Positions 42,446-52,920 are shown, counted from the stretch's first letter. The stretch: 64,000 bases of DNA from Eriocheir sinensis (GCF_024679095.1 NC_066528.1:15273015-15337014), one strand, 5' to 3'. Notes: generated from the letters alone by a model not told the origin. Numbers and translations are program-made.

Positions 42446-42883
42446 TAAAAGAGGAAGGATAAGGATGAAAAACAGGTGAACTTTTTTTACAGTGAAGTAA
42501 CTCAAGGAAACAAACAAAAAAAACAAAAAGGCCGTTGTCCCGGGGTAAAGGATTCTCCCCACCACAGACTCAAAGGGCTAATGCTACGGAGATGAGCACC
42601 GCAGCCACGCGCAGGTATAGACTATGCACGAAATTGACCTCCCTTTCGGCCACCTCTTTTGATTCTTTTTATAGGAGCAGCGAGTAGCGGGCTTTTTTTA
42701 TTATCGTTTCCTTTTTTTGTGCCCTTGAGCTGTCTGCTGTAAAAAAAAAAAAATCTAGAGTTGATAAAAGGAGGGAAAGGGAAAAGGTTGGTAAAAGTAA
42801 AGTTAGGGGGCATACGCTATAGCCTCGCGTGGCCCCAGTGCTCATCTCCGACGCACTGACCTTTGCCTGTGGTGGTAGGAGCT
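42446..42883. mobile_element. Nested LINE-tail copies and dispersed family Y
   Basis: An inverted tail fragment lies at about 42480-42530. Family Y (CTACGGAGATGAGCACCGCAG, CCACGCGCAGGTATAGAC) is at about 42575-42628. A plus-strand LINE end runs 42632-42756, from GAAATTGACCTCCCTTTCGG to poly(A). Family Y inverted (CTATAGCCTCGCGTGGCC, GTGCTCATCTCCG) is at about 42808-42877. The two family Y copies form an inverted pair around the LINE copy. Confidence 0.7.
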
Positions 42884-43186
42884 TTTTATTTTTTTTTTTT
42901 TTTTACAACAAAGGAGACAGCTCAAGGGCACAAAGAAAAGTAAACAATAACAAAGTGTTTATAGTGGCGCCATCTTGCGAGGTTCACGCTGCCCCCTGGA
43001 ACTCGTCTTTAATCCCTTTTTGAAGAGAATCTAGAATCCGTGTTAATAGGTGGTCAACAGGACAGCACGTGGGTAGTCTTAGGCCACTCGGCGATGCTGG
43101 AAAATTGTCAGCTTGTAAAGGCGTGCGGGATGCGAACTCGGGTCCTCCTGGCGCTGTTCTCACACTAAGCACTCTGCCACCATGAA
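42884..43186 (-). mobile_element. tRNA-SINE whose 3' end is a LINE tail
   Basis: On the minus strand the head shows GGTGGCAGAGTGCTTAGTG (A-box-like) and GAGTTCGCATCCC (B-box-like). The body has CGCCGAGTGGCCTAAGAC, GATTAAAGACGAGTTCCAGG and GGCGCCACTATAAACACTT, matching 51531-51770. After this, instead of the usual GCCTGCGCC-type continuation, it runs into TTATTGTTT, TGTGCCCTTGAGCTGTCTCC and poly(A), the 3' end of the LINE family at 42435. Confidence 0.82.
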
Positions 43187-43202
43187 TCACAGGGTCACTC
43201 AC

Positions 43203-43378
43203 GCAGGGCCAGTGTGACATCCGGGTTACCGCAGTTTACCTTCTCCAGGTTTCCCCAGGTACCGAAAGGGAGGAGGAACAGTTGGGTGAGAGCTACACGG
43301 CGGTTGCCCGGGCTGGTATGCGAACCCCGGCCAGCGAATTCGTAGCTAGGCACGCTGACCACTGCACCACGGAGAGGA
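43203..43378 (-). mobile_element. Second tRNA-related SINE family
   Basis: On the minus strand CCGTGGTGCAGTGGTCAGCG (A-box-like) is followed by GGGGTTCGCATACC (B-box-like), then a body with GCAACCGCCGTGTAGCTCTC, CTTTCGGTACCTGGGG and GTAAACTGCGGTAACCC. The body differs from the SINE immediately upstream. This copy is about 175 bp and seems to lack an A-rich tail. Confidence 0.7.
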
Positions 43379-44010
43379 AAAGAGTGGAAGAGGTAAGGAT
43401 AGCTAGCATTAGTGTGAGTATTAACACGAGTATTAGTAAGTGAGGGAAGATTATTAGTGAGTGAAGGAAGGAAAGATTGAAAGGAAAGAGGAAAGGTTAA
43501 GGTAGAAAGGAAGAGGAAAAGTGAAGGTAGAAGGGAAATAGAAGGGAAGGCAAAGGAAAAAATGAAAGGTTGAGGTAGAAGGGAAGAGGAAAAGTGAAGG
43601 TAGAAGGGAAATAGAAGGGAAGGCAAAGGAAAAAATGAAAGGTTGAAGTAGATAGGGAAGAGGAAAAGTGAAGGTAGAAGGGAAATAGAAGGGAAGGCAA
43701 AGGAAAAAATAAAAGGTTGGGGTAGAAGGGAAGAGGACAGGTGAAGGTAGAAGGGAAATAGAAGGGAAGGCAAAGGAAAACAGAAAAGGTTGGGGTAGAA
43801 GGGAAGAGGACAGGTGAAGGTAGAAGGGAAATAGAAGGGAAGGCAAAGGAAAAAATGAAAGGTTGAAGTAGATAGGGAAGAGGAAAAGTGAAGGTAGAAG
43901 GGAAATAGAAGGGAAGGCAAAGGAAAAAATGAAGGGTTGGGGTAGAAGGGAAGAGGACAGGTGAAGGTAGAAGGGAAATAGAAGGGAAGGCAAAGGAAGA
44001 GGAGGAGGAG
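43379..44010 (+). repeat. 74-bp purine minisatellite, about 7 units
   Basis: AGGTAGAAGGGAAATAGAAG, GGAAGGCAAAGGAAAA and GGTTG(A/G)GGTAGA recur about every 74 bp from 43495 to 44000. The minus-strand frame gives a PSLLFPFYLH..SSSL-type repeated peptide that resembles transmembrane segments but derives from the repeat. Confidence 0.88.
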
Positions 44011-44106
44011 GAGGCAGAGTGTAAGGACAGGCGCCATTGCTAAGTGTATGCCTGGCGAGGGTGAGCAGGTAACGCGCCGCATGATAAGGGTGCAGGTGAC
44101 GTCACA
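44011..44106. other. Short spacer
   Basis: GC-richer sequence with GTGACGTCACAC and CAGGTAACG. No gene. Confidence 0.35.
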
Positions 44107-44720
44107 CAAACACCTGCGCCCTCTGCTTCCTTCCTTCCTTCATTCATTCTTTCATTCATCTCCTTACTCATGATTTCTTCAGTAACCCTTTTTTTCTTCA
44201 TTTTCTTCCTTTCCCTTCATTCCTTTCTTTCTTCTTCCTTCAGCTCCTTCATTTCTTCCCTTCTCTCCTCTTCTTCCTTCCTTCTTTCATTCATTCATCT
44301 CCTTACTCATGATTTCTTCAGTAACCCTTTTTTTCTTCATTTTCTTCCTTTCCCTTCATTCCTTTCTTTCTTCTTCCTTCAACTCCTTCATTCTTCCTTC
44401 CTTCTCTCCTCTTCTTCCTTCCTTCCTTCATTCATTCATTCATCTTCTTACTCATAATTTCTTCACTTTTTTTTTCTTCATTCTCTTCCTTTTCCCTTCA
44501 TTCCTTTCTTTCTCCTTCCGTCAACTCCTTCATTCTTCCTTCCTTCTCTCCTCTTCTTCCTTCCTTCATTCATTCATTCATCTCATTACTCATAATTTCT
44601 TCACTTTTTTTCTTCATTCTCTTCCTTTTCCCTTCATTCCTTTCTTTCTCCTTCCTTCAACTCCTTCATTCTTCCTTCCTTCTCTCCTTCCTTCCTTCCT
44701 TCCTTCCCTTCTTCCTTCCT
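44107..44720 (+). repeat. 139-bp pyrimidine-rich tandem repeat, 4 units
   Basis: TTACTCAT(G/A)ATTTCTTCA recurs near 44164, 44303, 44449 and 44587, with CCTTCA(G/A)CTCCTTCATT and TTCATTCATTCAT blocks between. Open frames are artefacts. Confidence 0.88.
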
Positions 44721-44780
44721 TCAAATCCTACCTCATCCCCTCTTTAATCTCCCCTTCTTCATTCTTTCTTTATTCAATTT

Positions 44781-44783
<3 letters not shown>

Positions 44784-44832
<49 letters not shown>
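44784..44832. repeat. (CA)24 microsatellite
   Basis: Perfect dinucleotide array. Confidence 0.97.
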
Positions 44833-44834
<2 letters not shown>

Positions 44835-45189
44835 GAGAAGATATAAGGAAAGAAGTCACCGTTAAGAAGAAGAGGAAGAGGAAGATAAATGGGGCCCCAG
44901 AGGATGGAGGAGAAGGAGGAGGAGGAGGAGGAGGAAAGAAAGGTAGAAGTTTGAAAGATGAAAAGTAACGAATATAGAAGAGAAGGAAAGAGGAAGAAAG
45001 GAACTGGAGAGAAAAAGAATAAAAAAAGGAAAAGAACAGAGAATCAGAAAATAGGAAAAAAATAAAAAAGGAGGATCATTGTGTAGAAAGGAAAGTAAAA
45101 AATAACACAAGAAGGAAAGGAAATATAACAATAGAAGAAAGAGAAGAGGAAGGAGGGTGAAGGAAAGTGAAGAGAGAGAAAACGAGAAT
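44833..45189 (+). repeat. Purine-rich tract
   Basis: A/G-rich with a (GGA)n core at about 44911-44936. No gene. Confidence 0.7.
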
Positions 45190-45960
45190 AAACGAAGGAG
45201 ATAGAAGGAAAAGGAAGAGAATTAAAGGAAGGAAAGAGATAGAAGGAAAAAGAAGAGAATTAAAGGAAGGAAAGAGATTGAAGGAAAAGGAAGAGAATTA
45301 AAGGAAGGAAAGAGATAGGAGAGAAGAGAATTAAAGGAAGGAAAGAGATAGAAGGAAAAGGGAGAGAATTAAAGGAAGGAAAGAGAAAGAAGGAAAAGGA
45401 TGAGAATTAACGGAAGGAAAGAGATAGAAGGAAAAGGAAGAGAATTAAAGGAAGGAAAGAGATAGAAGGAAAAGGAAGAGAATTAAAGGAAGGAAAGAAA
45501 TAGAAGGAAAAGGAAGAGAATTAAAGGAAGGAAAGAAATAGAAGGAAAAGGAAGAGAATTAAAGGAAGGAAAGAGATAGAAGGAAAAGGAAGAGAATTAA
45601 AGGAAGGAAAGAGATAGAAGGAAAAGGAAGAGAATTAAAGGAAGGAAAGAAATAGAAGGAAAAGGAAGAGAATTAAAGGAAGGAAAGAAATAGAAGGAAA
45701 AGGAAGAGAATTAAAGGAAGGAAAGAGATAGAAGGAAAAGGAAGAGAATTAAAGGAAGGAAAGAGATAGAAGGAAAAGGAAGAGAATTAAAGGAAGGAAA
45801 GAGATAGAAGGAAAAGGAAGAGAATTAAAGGAAGGAAAGAGATAGAAGGAAAAGGAAGAGAATTAAAGGAAGGAAAGAGATAGAAGGAAAAGGAAGAGAA
45901 TTAAAGGAAGGAAAGAGATAGAAGGAAAAGGAAGAGAATTAAAGGAAGGAAAGAGAGATA
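45190..45960 (+). repeat. 38-bp purine minisatellite, about 20 units
   Basis: The unit contains GAATTAAAGGAAGGAAAGAG then ATAGAAGGAAAAGGAAGA. Units are very uniform in the second half, with an AAATAG/GATAG variant alternating in blocks. The first few units (45190-45420) are more diverged. Confidence 0.93.
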
Positions 45961-46975
45961 AAAAGAAAAGAATAAACGGAAGGAAAGGGAGCAAAAAGGG
46001 AGAGAAAAAAATGGAAAGAAAATACAGAAAAGGGAAAAAAAGGAAAGAGGAAAGTAGGAATGGAATAAAGAGGAGAGGGAAAAAAACGAAGGAAAAAAAA
46101 GATAAAGAAAAAAAAGAAGAGGAAAAAAGTACAAATAAGGAATAAGGAAAAAACAAACCAAAAAACAATAAATGAAAAGTGAAAAGGAGGCGAAAGAAAG
46201 GAAAACAAAAAGAAAAATACAAAAAAAGAGGAGGGAGGAAAATAGATGGGGTTAAGGGTAGGCCTATTGAAGGGGGTCAGAGGGGAAATAAAATAGGGAG
46301 AAGAGAAAGGGGGGGGAAGGGGTGATGAAAGGCTGGCGTAATGGTGATGGGGAGGGAAGGGGAGGGAAGGGGAGGGAAGGGAAAGGAAGGGGAGAAGAGG
46401 AAAGGGAGAGGTGAAATGGAGAGGAAGAGAGGGAGGAGGAGGAGGAGGAGAAATTAAGAGAAGGAGGAGGAGGAACAAACGAAGAAGATGTAAAGAGGAG
46501 GAGGAGGAGGAGGAGGAAGAGGAGAAGGATAAGAGGTAAAGAAAACGATGAAGAAGAAGAGGAAGAGGATTTGGGATAGGAAGGAGGCGAGGGGAAAGGA
46601 GGGGAGGAGAAAACAAATGAAAAGGAAGAAGAGGAAAGTAAAAGAGGAAAGGGGAGGGAAAGAGCGAGGGAGAGAAAGGAATAGGAATGGGAGGGAAGGG
46701 AAGAGAGGGAAGGGGGAGAGGAGGAAAGGGGAGGGAAAGAGCGAGGGAGAGAAAGGAATAGGAATGGGAGGGAAGGGAAGAGAGGGAAGGGGGAGAGGAG
46801 GAAAGGGGAGGGGAGAGGAAAAGAAGGTTTGGGAGAAGAAAGTAGAAAACAGAGGGAAAGGAAAAGGAAGGAGAGGAAAGGGGAAGAAAAGGGGAGATGA
46901 TGAGAAGGGAAGGGGAGGAGAGGAGGAAGGGGAAAGAGAGGGAGGGAAGAGGGGGTGAGGAATGAGTGTTTTGGG
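45961..46975 (+). repeat. 1-kb purine tract with internal duplications
   Basis: A-rich purine to 46230, G-rich purine from 46270. A unit of about 79 bp (GGAAAGAGCGAGGGAGAGAA, TAGGAATGGGAGGGAAGGG) is duplicated at 46656 and 46735. Minus-strand Ser/Pro/Leu frames of up to 375 codons and plus-strand Lys/Arg/Glu frames are artefacts. Confidence 0.85.
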
Positions 46976-46981
46976 ACAGAC

Positions 46982-47040
<59 letters not shown>

Positions 47041-47400
47041 CTCTTCTGCCACCTCATCCCCTTCATCGTTTTTCTTCATCGTTGTCATTCCCTTCAACAC
47101 CATTCCCCATAACTCGCATAATTCTTCCCATTATTTTCTCCTCCTCCTCCTCCTCCTCCGACTCACTCTTCATCGTCATCATCATCATCATCATCATCAT
47201 CGTTTTTATCACCTCCTCTATCATTACCTTAGTCCTCCTCCTCTTCCTCCTTCTTCTCCTCCTCCTCTTCCTTCTTCTTCTCCTAATCATCTTCTTTATC
47301 ATCACCATCACCACCATCTCTGTCCTCCTTCTCCTCCTCCTCCTCCTCCTGCTCCTCCTCCTCCTCCTAATCATCTTCATTATCATTATCATCAAGTGGG
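46976..47400 (+). repeat. Switch to pyrimidine: poly(C), (TC)n, (CCT)n, (CAT)n
   Basis: A run of 12 or so C (46981-46992) leads into (TC)n to about 47038, then C/T-rich sequence with (CTC)n at 47140-47158, (CAT)n at about 47177-47201 and (CTC)n at 47330-47368. Strand composition inverts relative to both flanks. Confidence 0.85.
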
Positions 47401-47874
47401 GAGGTTATAGAGCTTGGGTGTATGTTGGGGAAGATGGGGATGGGTGGGGAGGGAGAGGTTGGGGTGACTGGTTTGAAGGAGTTAGGGAATGGGCGGGGAA
47501 AAGGTGGGGGGTGGGGAGTGGGGAGGTAAGATTGGGGTAGTAAAAGTGTAGGAGACTGTGACACCAGATGGGACTGGAAGGGGAGGTGGGGAGGGAGGGA
47601 GGAGGGAGGGAAGGAAGGAGGAAGGAAGGAGAGGCAAAATGAAGCAATAGTATAACCCAATCTTGTTATTTTTATGGTTATTTTTATTGATGAAGTAGTG
47701 TGAAGAGGGGAAGAGAAGGGGAGGTAAGGAGGGGGAGGAGGGGAGGAAGGGGGAAGAAGAGGGGAATGAGAGGGGTGGGGAAAGGTGTGACGAAAGGGAA
47801 TGACGATGATGGAAGGGGGGGAGAAGGGGGGTAAGGGAGTAGAAAGGGGGGAGTGGATGAGAAAGAACAGATAG
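47401..47874 (+). repeat. G-rich purine/T sequence
   Basis: TGGGGAGG-type sequence to about 47540, GGAGGGAGG at 47580-47640, a short AT-rich break (47655-47700) and purine-rich sequence onward. No gene. Confidence 0.65.
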
Positions 47875-48210
47875 AAAGGGGGAAGGAGGGGAATGAAAGA
47901 AATGAGGAAGGATGGGTGATGAAAGGGGGAAGGAGGGGAATGAAAGAGATGAGGAAGGATGGGTGATGAAAGGGGGAAGAAGGGCAATGAAAGAGATGAG
48001 GAAGGATGGGTGATGAAAGGGGGAAGGAGGGGAATGAAAGAGATGAGGAAGGATGGGTGATGAAAGGGGGAAGGAGGGGAATGAAAGAGATGAGGAAGGA
48101 TGGGTGATGAAAGGGGGAAGGAGGGGAATGAAAGAGATGAGGAAGGATGGGTGATGAAAGGGGGAAGGAGGGGAATGAAAGAGATGAGGAAGGATGGGTG
48201 ATGAAAGGGA
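47875..48210 (+). repeat. 47-bp purine minisatellite, about 7 units
   Basis: GAATGAAAGAGATGAGGAAG, GATGGGTGATGAAAG and GGGGAAGGAGGG repeat every 47 bp with very few differences. The minus-strand frame yields repeated HHPSFLISFIPLLPPF-type peptide by period and not by selection. Confidence 0.93.

Positions 48211-49197
<987 letters not shown>

Positions 49198-49289
<92 letters not shown>
49198..49289. repeat. (GA)45 microsatellite
   Basis: Uninterrupted dinucleotide array. Confidence 0.98.
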
Positions 49290-49292
<3 letters not shown>

Positions 49293-49488
49293 GAGTAAGG
49301 GGAGGGGGTCGAGTATGGCTCATTCTCCAATCAGAGGTCAGACAGCGCGGCGAAACCTAGCGAAATCACTGCCTGGGAATAACTGGATAATGCGTGGTGT
49401 GGTTGGTCAATCGGAGCCCAATATCGAAAGGGAACCAGATCACTGCAACCCAGGCCGTCAATCAGGGCATGGGGGCGATTGCGTGGCC
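49290..49488. other. Unassigned sequence
   Basis: Balanced composition. No gene, tRNA or repeat family recognised. Confidence 0.4.
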
Positions 49489-49973
49489 GAGGGAGGGAGG
49501 GAGAGAGGAAGGGAAGGAGGGAGGGAGAGGAGGCAATGACGGAGGGGCTGGGAGGAAGGGAGGGAGGGACAGGGAGGAATGAGAAAGCGAGGGAGGGAGG
49601 GGAGGGGAGAGATAAAAGGGGGGAGGGAGGGACAGGGAGGAGAGAGGAAAGGGAAGGGAGAGATGGAAGGGAGTGAGGGAGATGGGCAGGGTAAAAAGAG
49701 GGAGGGACAGGTAGGGAGGAAGGGAGAGGAAGAGGAGGAAAGGCAGGGAGGGCAGGCAGAAAGGGAGGGAGAGAGAAGGCAATGACGGAGGGGTTGGGAG
49801 GAAGAGAGGGAGGGAAGGGAGGGAGGGTGAGATGGGCAGGGTAAAGAGGAAGAGGGGGAAAGGCAGGGAGGGCAGGCAGAAAGGGAGGGAAGGGAGAGTA
49901 AAGAGGGAGGGAGGGATATGCACTATTAATCTCCCTGCCCGAAGCGATCTTGTGCGTCACTGGGCGTTAGCAA

Positions 49974-49975
<2 letters not shown>
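49489..49975 (+). repeat. GGGAGG-rich purine tract with duplicated blocks
   Basis: GGAGGCAATGACGGAGGGG- and GGCAATGACGGAGGGGTT-type blocks at 49530 and 49777, and AGGGCAGGCAGAAAGGGAGG at 49746 and 49868, show internal duplication of about 120-250 bp. Confidence 0.8.

Positions 49976-50010
<35 letters not shown>
49976..50010. repeat. (CA)n microsatellite
   Basis: Perfect array of about 17 units. Confidence 0.95.
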
Positions 50011-50012
<2 letters not shown>

Positions 50013-50406
50013 CAACTAAATGAGACTTCGGAGGTTCACACAACCCTTAAAAAACAGGTCCAACTATACTAACCATTCCCTTACCCTATCCCCTTCCTCC
50101 CTCGCTTTCTCCCTTCCGCCATGAGTCAGCGCCCCGCCCCATAGCCCCGAGCGAAGGAAGATGTCCATGCTATCAGTAAGGGTAAGCACGAGAAGGAGCA
50201 GGATGGGGCGGGCGGCGTGTCTGTGCAAGGGCGCGGCGCAAATGAGCAGCGTGAGGCAGGATAAACAGGGCAGGATAAGTGAGATGAAACCCACCTGGCC
50301 TGTCAGACGCGCGCTGCTCCCAACACTTCCTTACCCCGAGCTTGTGTAATTATATCGCAGAGGTTACTTGACTTCTATGCGTTTAAAGTTCCTCCCCTCT
50401 ATTTCG
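50011..50406 (+). other. GC-rich segment with promoter-like features
   Basis: A GC-rich patch (50130-50330) contains CGCCCCGCCCC (GC-box-like) about 30 bp before AAGATGTCCATGC and GGGTAAGC. This could be a 5' exon, but the frame (62 codons) shows no known domain. Treated as unassigned. Confidence 0.25.
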
Positions 50407-50410
50407 TTAA

Positions 50411-51099
50411 CCCGGTAGGAGCGACGGGCCAAATTTGCGGCTTTACCGTGTACCAGCGACGGGCCAAATTTGCGGCTTTACCGTGTACCAGCGACGGGCC
50501 AAATTTGCGGCTTTACCGTGTACCAGCGACGGGCCAAATTTGCGGCTTTACCGTGTACCAGCGACGGGCCAAATTTGAGGCTTTACCGTGTACCCGAGAC
50601 AGGACAAATTTGCCGCTTTACCGTGTACCAGCGACGGGCCAAATTTGCGGCTTTACCGTGTACCAGCGACGGGCCAAATTTGCGGCTTTACCGTGTACCA
50701 GCGACGGGCCAAATTTGCGGCTTTACCGTGTACCAGCGACGGGCCAAATTTGCGGCTTTACCGTGTACCAGCGACAATAAATTTGCGGCTTTACCGTGTA
50801 CCAGCGACGGGCCAAATTTGCGGCTTTACCGTGTAGCAGCGACGGGCCAAATTTGCGGCTTTACCGTGTACCAGCGACGGGCCAAATTTGCGGCTTTACC
50901 GTGTACCAGCGATGGGCCAAATTTGCGGCTTTACCGTGTAGCAGCGACGGGCCAAATTTGCGGCTTTACCGTGTACCAGCGATGGGCCAAATTTGCGGCT
51001 TTACCGTGTACCAGCGACGGGCCAAATTTGCGGCTTTACCGTGTACCAGCGATGGGCCAAATTTGCGGCTTTACCGTGTACCAGCGACGGGCCAAATTT
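50411..51099 (+). repeat. 35-bp minisatellite grown from the MITE left end, 19-20 units
   Basis: The unit contains CCAGCGACGGGCCAAATTTG and CGGCTTTACCGTGTA. The first unit overlaps the MITE terminus (GGTAGGAGCGACGGGCCAAATTT) and the last runs into the normal MITE interior (GGGCCAAATTTCTGCCATTA). Period 35 bp, with one unit 2 bp short (near 50770). Frames open in several phases because the unit lacks stops; they are not genes. Confidence 0.95.
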
Positions 51100-51224
51100 C
51101 TGCCATTATGTAAACCTCCCAAAATAGATGATGCACAAACTGATCACACATGCGTTGATATATATTATGAAATGGTTTGCGTGAGTGATGATTCTTTCTC
51201 ATTACTTTACTTAGAGGGGCCTTT

Positions 51225-51411
51225 AACCTAACCTAACCTAACCTAACCTAACCTAACCTAACCTAACCTAACCTAACCTAACCTAACCCAACCCAACCCA
51301 ACCCAACCTAACCTAACCTAACCTAACCTAGCCTAGCCTAGCCTAGCCTAACCTAACCTAACCTAACCTAACCTAACCTAACCTAACCTAACCTAACCTA
51401 ACCCAACCTAA
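51225..51411 (+). repeat. Interstitial telomeric (AACCT)n array, about 37 units
   Basis: Pentamer AACCT, the complement of the arthropod telomeric TTAGG, with AACCC variants near 51286-51305 and AGCCT variants near 51330-51348. Both flanks are MITE sequence, so this is internal and not a chromosome end. Confidence 0.95.
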
Positions 51412-51441
51412 GGAACATGACCCCCGCAGCTACCGGGTTAA

Positions 51442-51530
51442 CCTGCTTGCTTGATTGCTTCCTTGTTTACCCGCTTGTTTACCTGTTACATATCGTTGTC
51501 TTTACTTTATTTCATGGATACGTTGAAATA
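51442..51530. other. Short spacer
   Basis: Mixed sequence with repeated GCTTG and TTACC motifs between the MITE and the SINE. Confidence 0.4.
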
Positions 51531-51830
51531 TGAGGCGTTGGCTGAGTGCTTAGTGAGAGAACGGCGCCAGGAGGTCCCGAGTTCGCATCCCGCACGCCTT
51601 TACAAGCTGACATTTTTTCAGTCACCGCCGAGTGGAATAAGACTATCCACATACTATCCTGATGACCACCTATCAACCCGGACTCTAGATTCTCTTCAAA
51701 AAGGGATTAAAGACGAGTTCCAGGGGGCAGCGTGAACTTCGCAAGACGGCGCCATTATAAACACTTGTCTGCGCCGTAACACGCTGGATCAGACCACCAG
51801 GCGCTACAGGCGGGACGCAAGACAAAAATA
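51531..51830 (+). mobile_element. tRNA-derived SINE
   Basis: The head has GTTGGCTGAGTGCTTAGTG (A-box-like) and GAGTTCGCATCCC (B-box-like). The body has TTTCAGTCACCGCCGAGTGG, ACCACCTATCAACCCGG, TAAAGACGAGTTCCAGGGGG and GGCGCCATTATAAACACTT. The 3' part (CTGCGCCGTAACACG, CAGACCACCAGGCGCTAC) matches 19230-19275. It supplies the reference 3' end against which the chimaeric copy at 42884 stands out. Confidence 0.83.
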
Positions 51831-51967
51831 TCCGCTCTGTTTTGTGTCCCTGTCATCCGTGTCTCGTTACCTGGCGGCCGCGGCGTCAGGTAAGTCTCTT
51901 AGCGCTGAGTCACCTGTGTGTGTGTGTGTGTGTGTGTCGGCCACTCCTAACGGGGACAGCAGATGAC

Positions 51968-52029
<62 letters not shown>

Positions 52030-52485
52030 TCCTATCATCTTCCTTTTTTCCCCTTTTCCTCCCTGCCCTCCACCTCTTCTTTCCTTCGTCTCTCTCCACC
52101 TCCATCACTCAGGACACGCCTCCCCCCCTCCTCCTCCCTACAGACAGACAGACAACACAGGTGGGCAGCGGCAGGTAATGGGGGCGCCCTGTCATGCCTC
52201 ACTACCCTGACTGTGATGGAGAGCATACGCCGTGAACCCGCCAGTGGGCGTCACGGATCACTGAAGCGTGTGGGGAGGAGGAGGAGGAGGAGGTGGTTTG
52301 GTGGTGGTGGTGATAACGACAGCCACAAGAAGAGGAAGAACGAGGGAGGAGGGAAGGGAGAGACTTGTCCTGAGCGATGGAGGAAGATTTAAATGTTTTT
52401 TGTTGTTGTTTTTTTGTTATTCAGACCACACAGACCTTAAGTGAGATCATATATTTAATGTCATCAAGACCTTCAATTTCGACTA
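51831..52485. other. Unassigned sequence with (GT)n, (CA)n and (GGA)n
   Basis: (GT)n about 51915-51936, (CA)n about 51970-52028, C/T-rich about 52030-52140 and (GGA)n about 52274-52294. CAGGTAAGTC is at 51889. No gene recognised. Confidence 0.5.
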
Positions 52486-52593
52486 TTAGTGAATATCTAG
52501 TTGAAGAAAATAGCAGTTGAGTTTATTAGCTGCGTCGAGGCATTGCTGTGAGAATTTGAGGTTTGACGCGATTTTGACACCCAGGTCCTTGAC
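52486..52593 (-). pseudogene. CR1/jockey-like reverse transcriptase fragment
   Basis: Minus-strand translation reads VKDLGVKIASNLKFSQQC then LDAANKLN, the block of non-LTR reverse transcriptases that follows the catalytic domain ('DLG.....LK...QC..A..KAN'). It then ends at a stop (52486-52488). About 35 codons. It differs from the LINE at 40984, whose equivalent is NILGLSLTQNLNWKLHIS, so it belongs to a second family. Confidence 0.75.
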
Positions 52594-52757
52594 GGAGGGG
52601 TGGGAGGGGGAAGGGAAGGGGAGGGGAGGGGGGTTTCAAAGTACTTCCCCTTACTTCTTCTGCTTCCCCTTCTTCCTCCCTTCGTTTCTTCCTCTCCTCC
52701 ATTCCTTCCCCTCTCCCTTCTTTTATTTCCCCTCTTCTCACTTTCCATGTTTTTTGA
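52594..52757. other. G-rich then C/T-rich spacer
   Basis: GGGAGGGGAA-type then polypyrimidine sequence. No gene. Confidence 0.5.
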
Positions 52758-52920
52758 CCTTTTTTTTTTACAACAGAGGAGACAGCTCAAGGGCACAAAA
52801 AAAGGAAACAATAATCAAATAAAGCCCGCTACTCGCTGCTCTAACAAAAAAAAATCAAAAGAGGTGGCCGAAAGAGAGGTCAATTTCGGGAGGGTAGATG
52901 TCCTGACCCCTTTTGAGTTT
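52758..52920 (-). mobile_element. LINE 3'-end copy
   Basis: TTACAACAGAGGAGACAGCT, CAAGGGCACAAAAAAAGG, AAGCCCGCTACTCGCTGCTC, GAGGTGGCCGAAAGAGAGG and TCAATTTCGGGAGGG are the reverse complement of 42300-42435. The match extends into the codons just before the reverse transcriptase stop. Confidence 0.88.

Larger units (their letters stand above)
50407..51441 (+). mobile_element. TTAA-flanked MITE, copy 4, expanded by two internal arrays
   Basis: The left end is TTAA then CCCGGTAGGAGCGACGGG; the right end is CCCCGCAGCTACCGGG then TTAA. Both TTAA flanks are intact. The body matches copies 1-3 from CCAAAATAGATGATGC to ACTTAGAGGGGCCTTTAA and again from GGAACATGACCCCCGCAGC onward. Two insertions lie within: a 35-bp array next to the left end and an AACCT array near the right end. 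Without them the element would be about 185 bp. Confidence 0.88.

Noticed and set aside
43195..44109. 304-codon frame that looks like a repeated transmembrane protein
   Set aside because: Derived from the 74-bp purine minisatellite, and it runs through two SINE fragments.
50470..51231. 253-codon open frame with a repeated CGFTVYQR or LYRVPATGQI-type peptide
   Set aside because: It is the translation of the 35-bp minisatellite, whose unit lacks stop codons in several phases; it begins and ends inside a MITE.
51225..51411. Chromosome end at the AACCT array
   Set aside because: MITE sequence continues on both sides and the scaffold runs on for more than 12 kb in each direction, so the array is interstitial.
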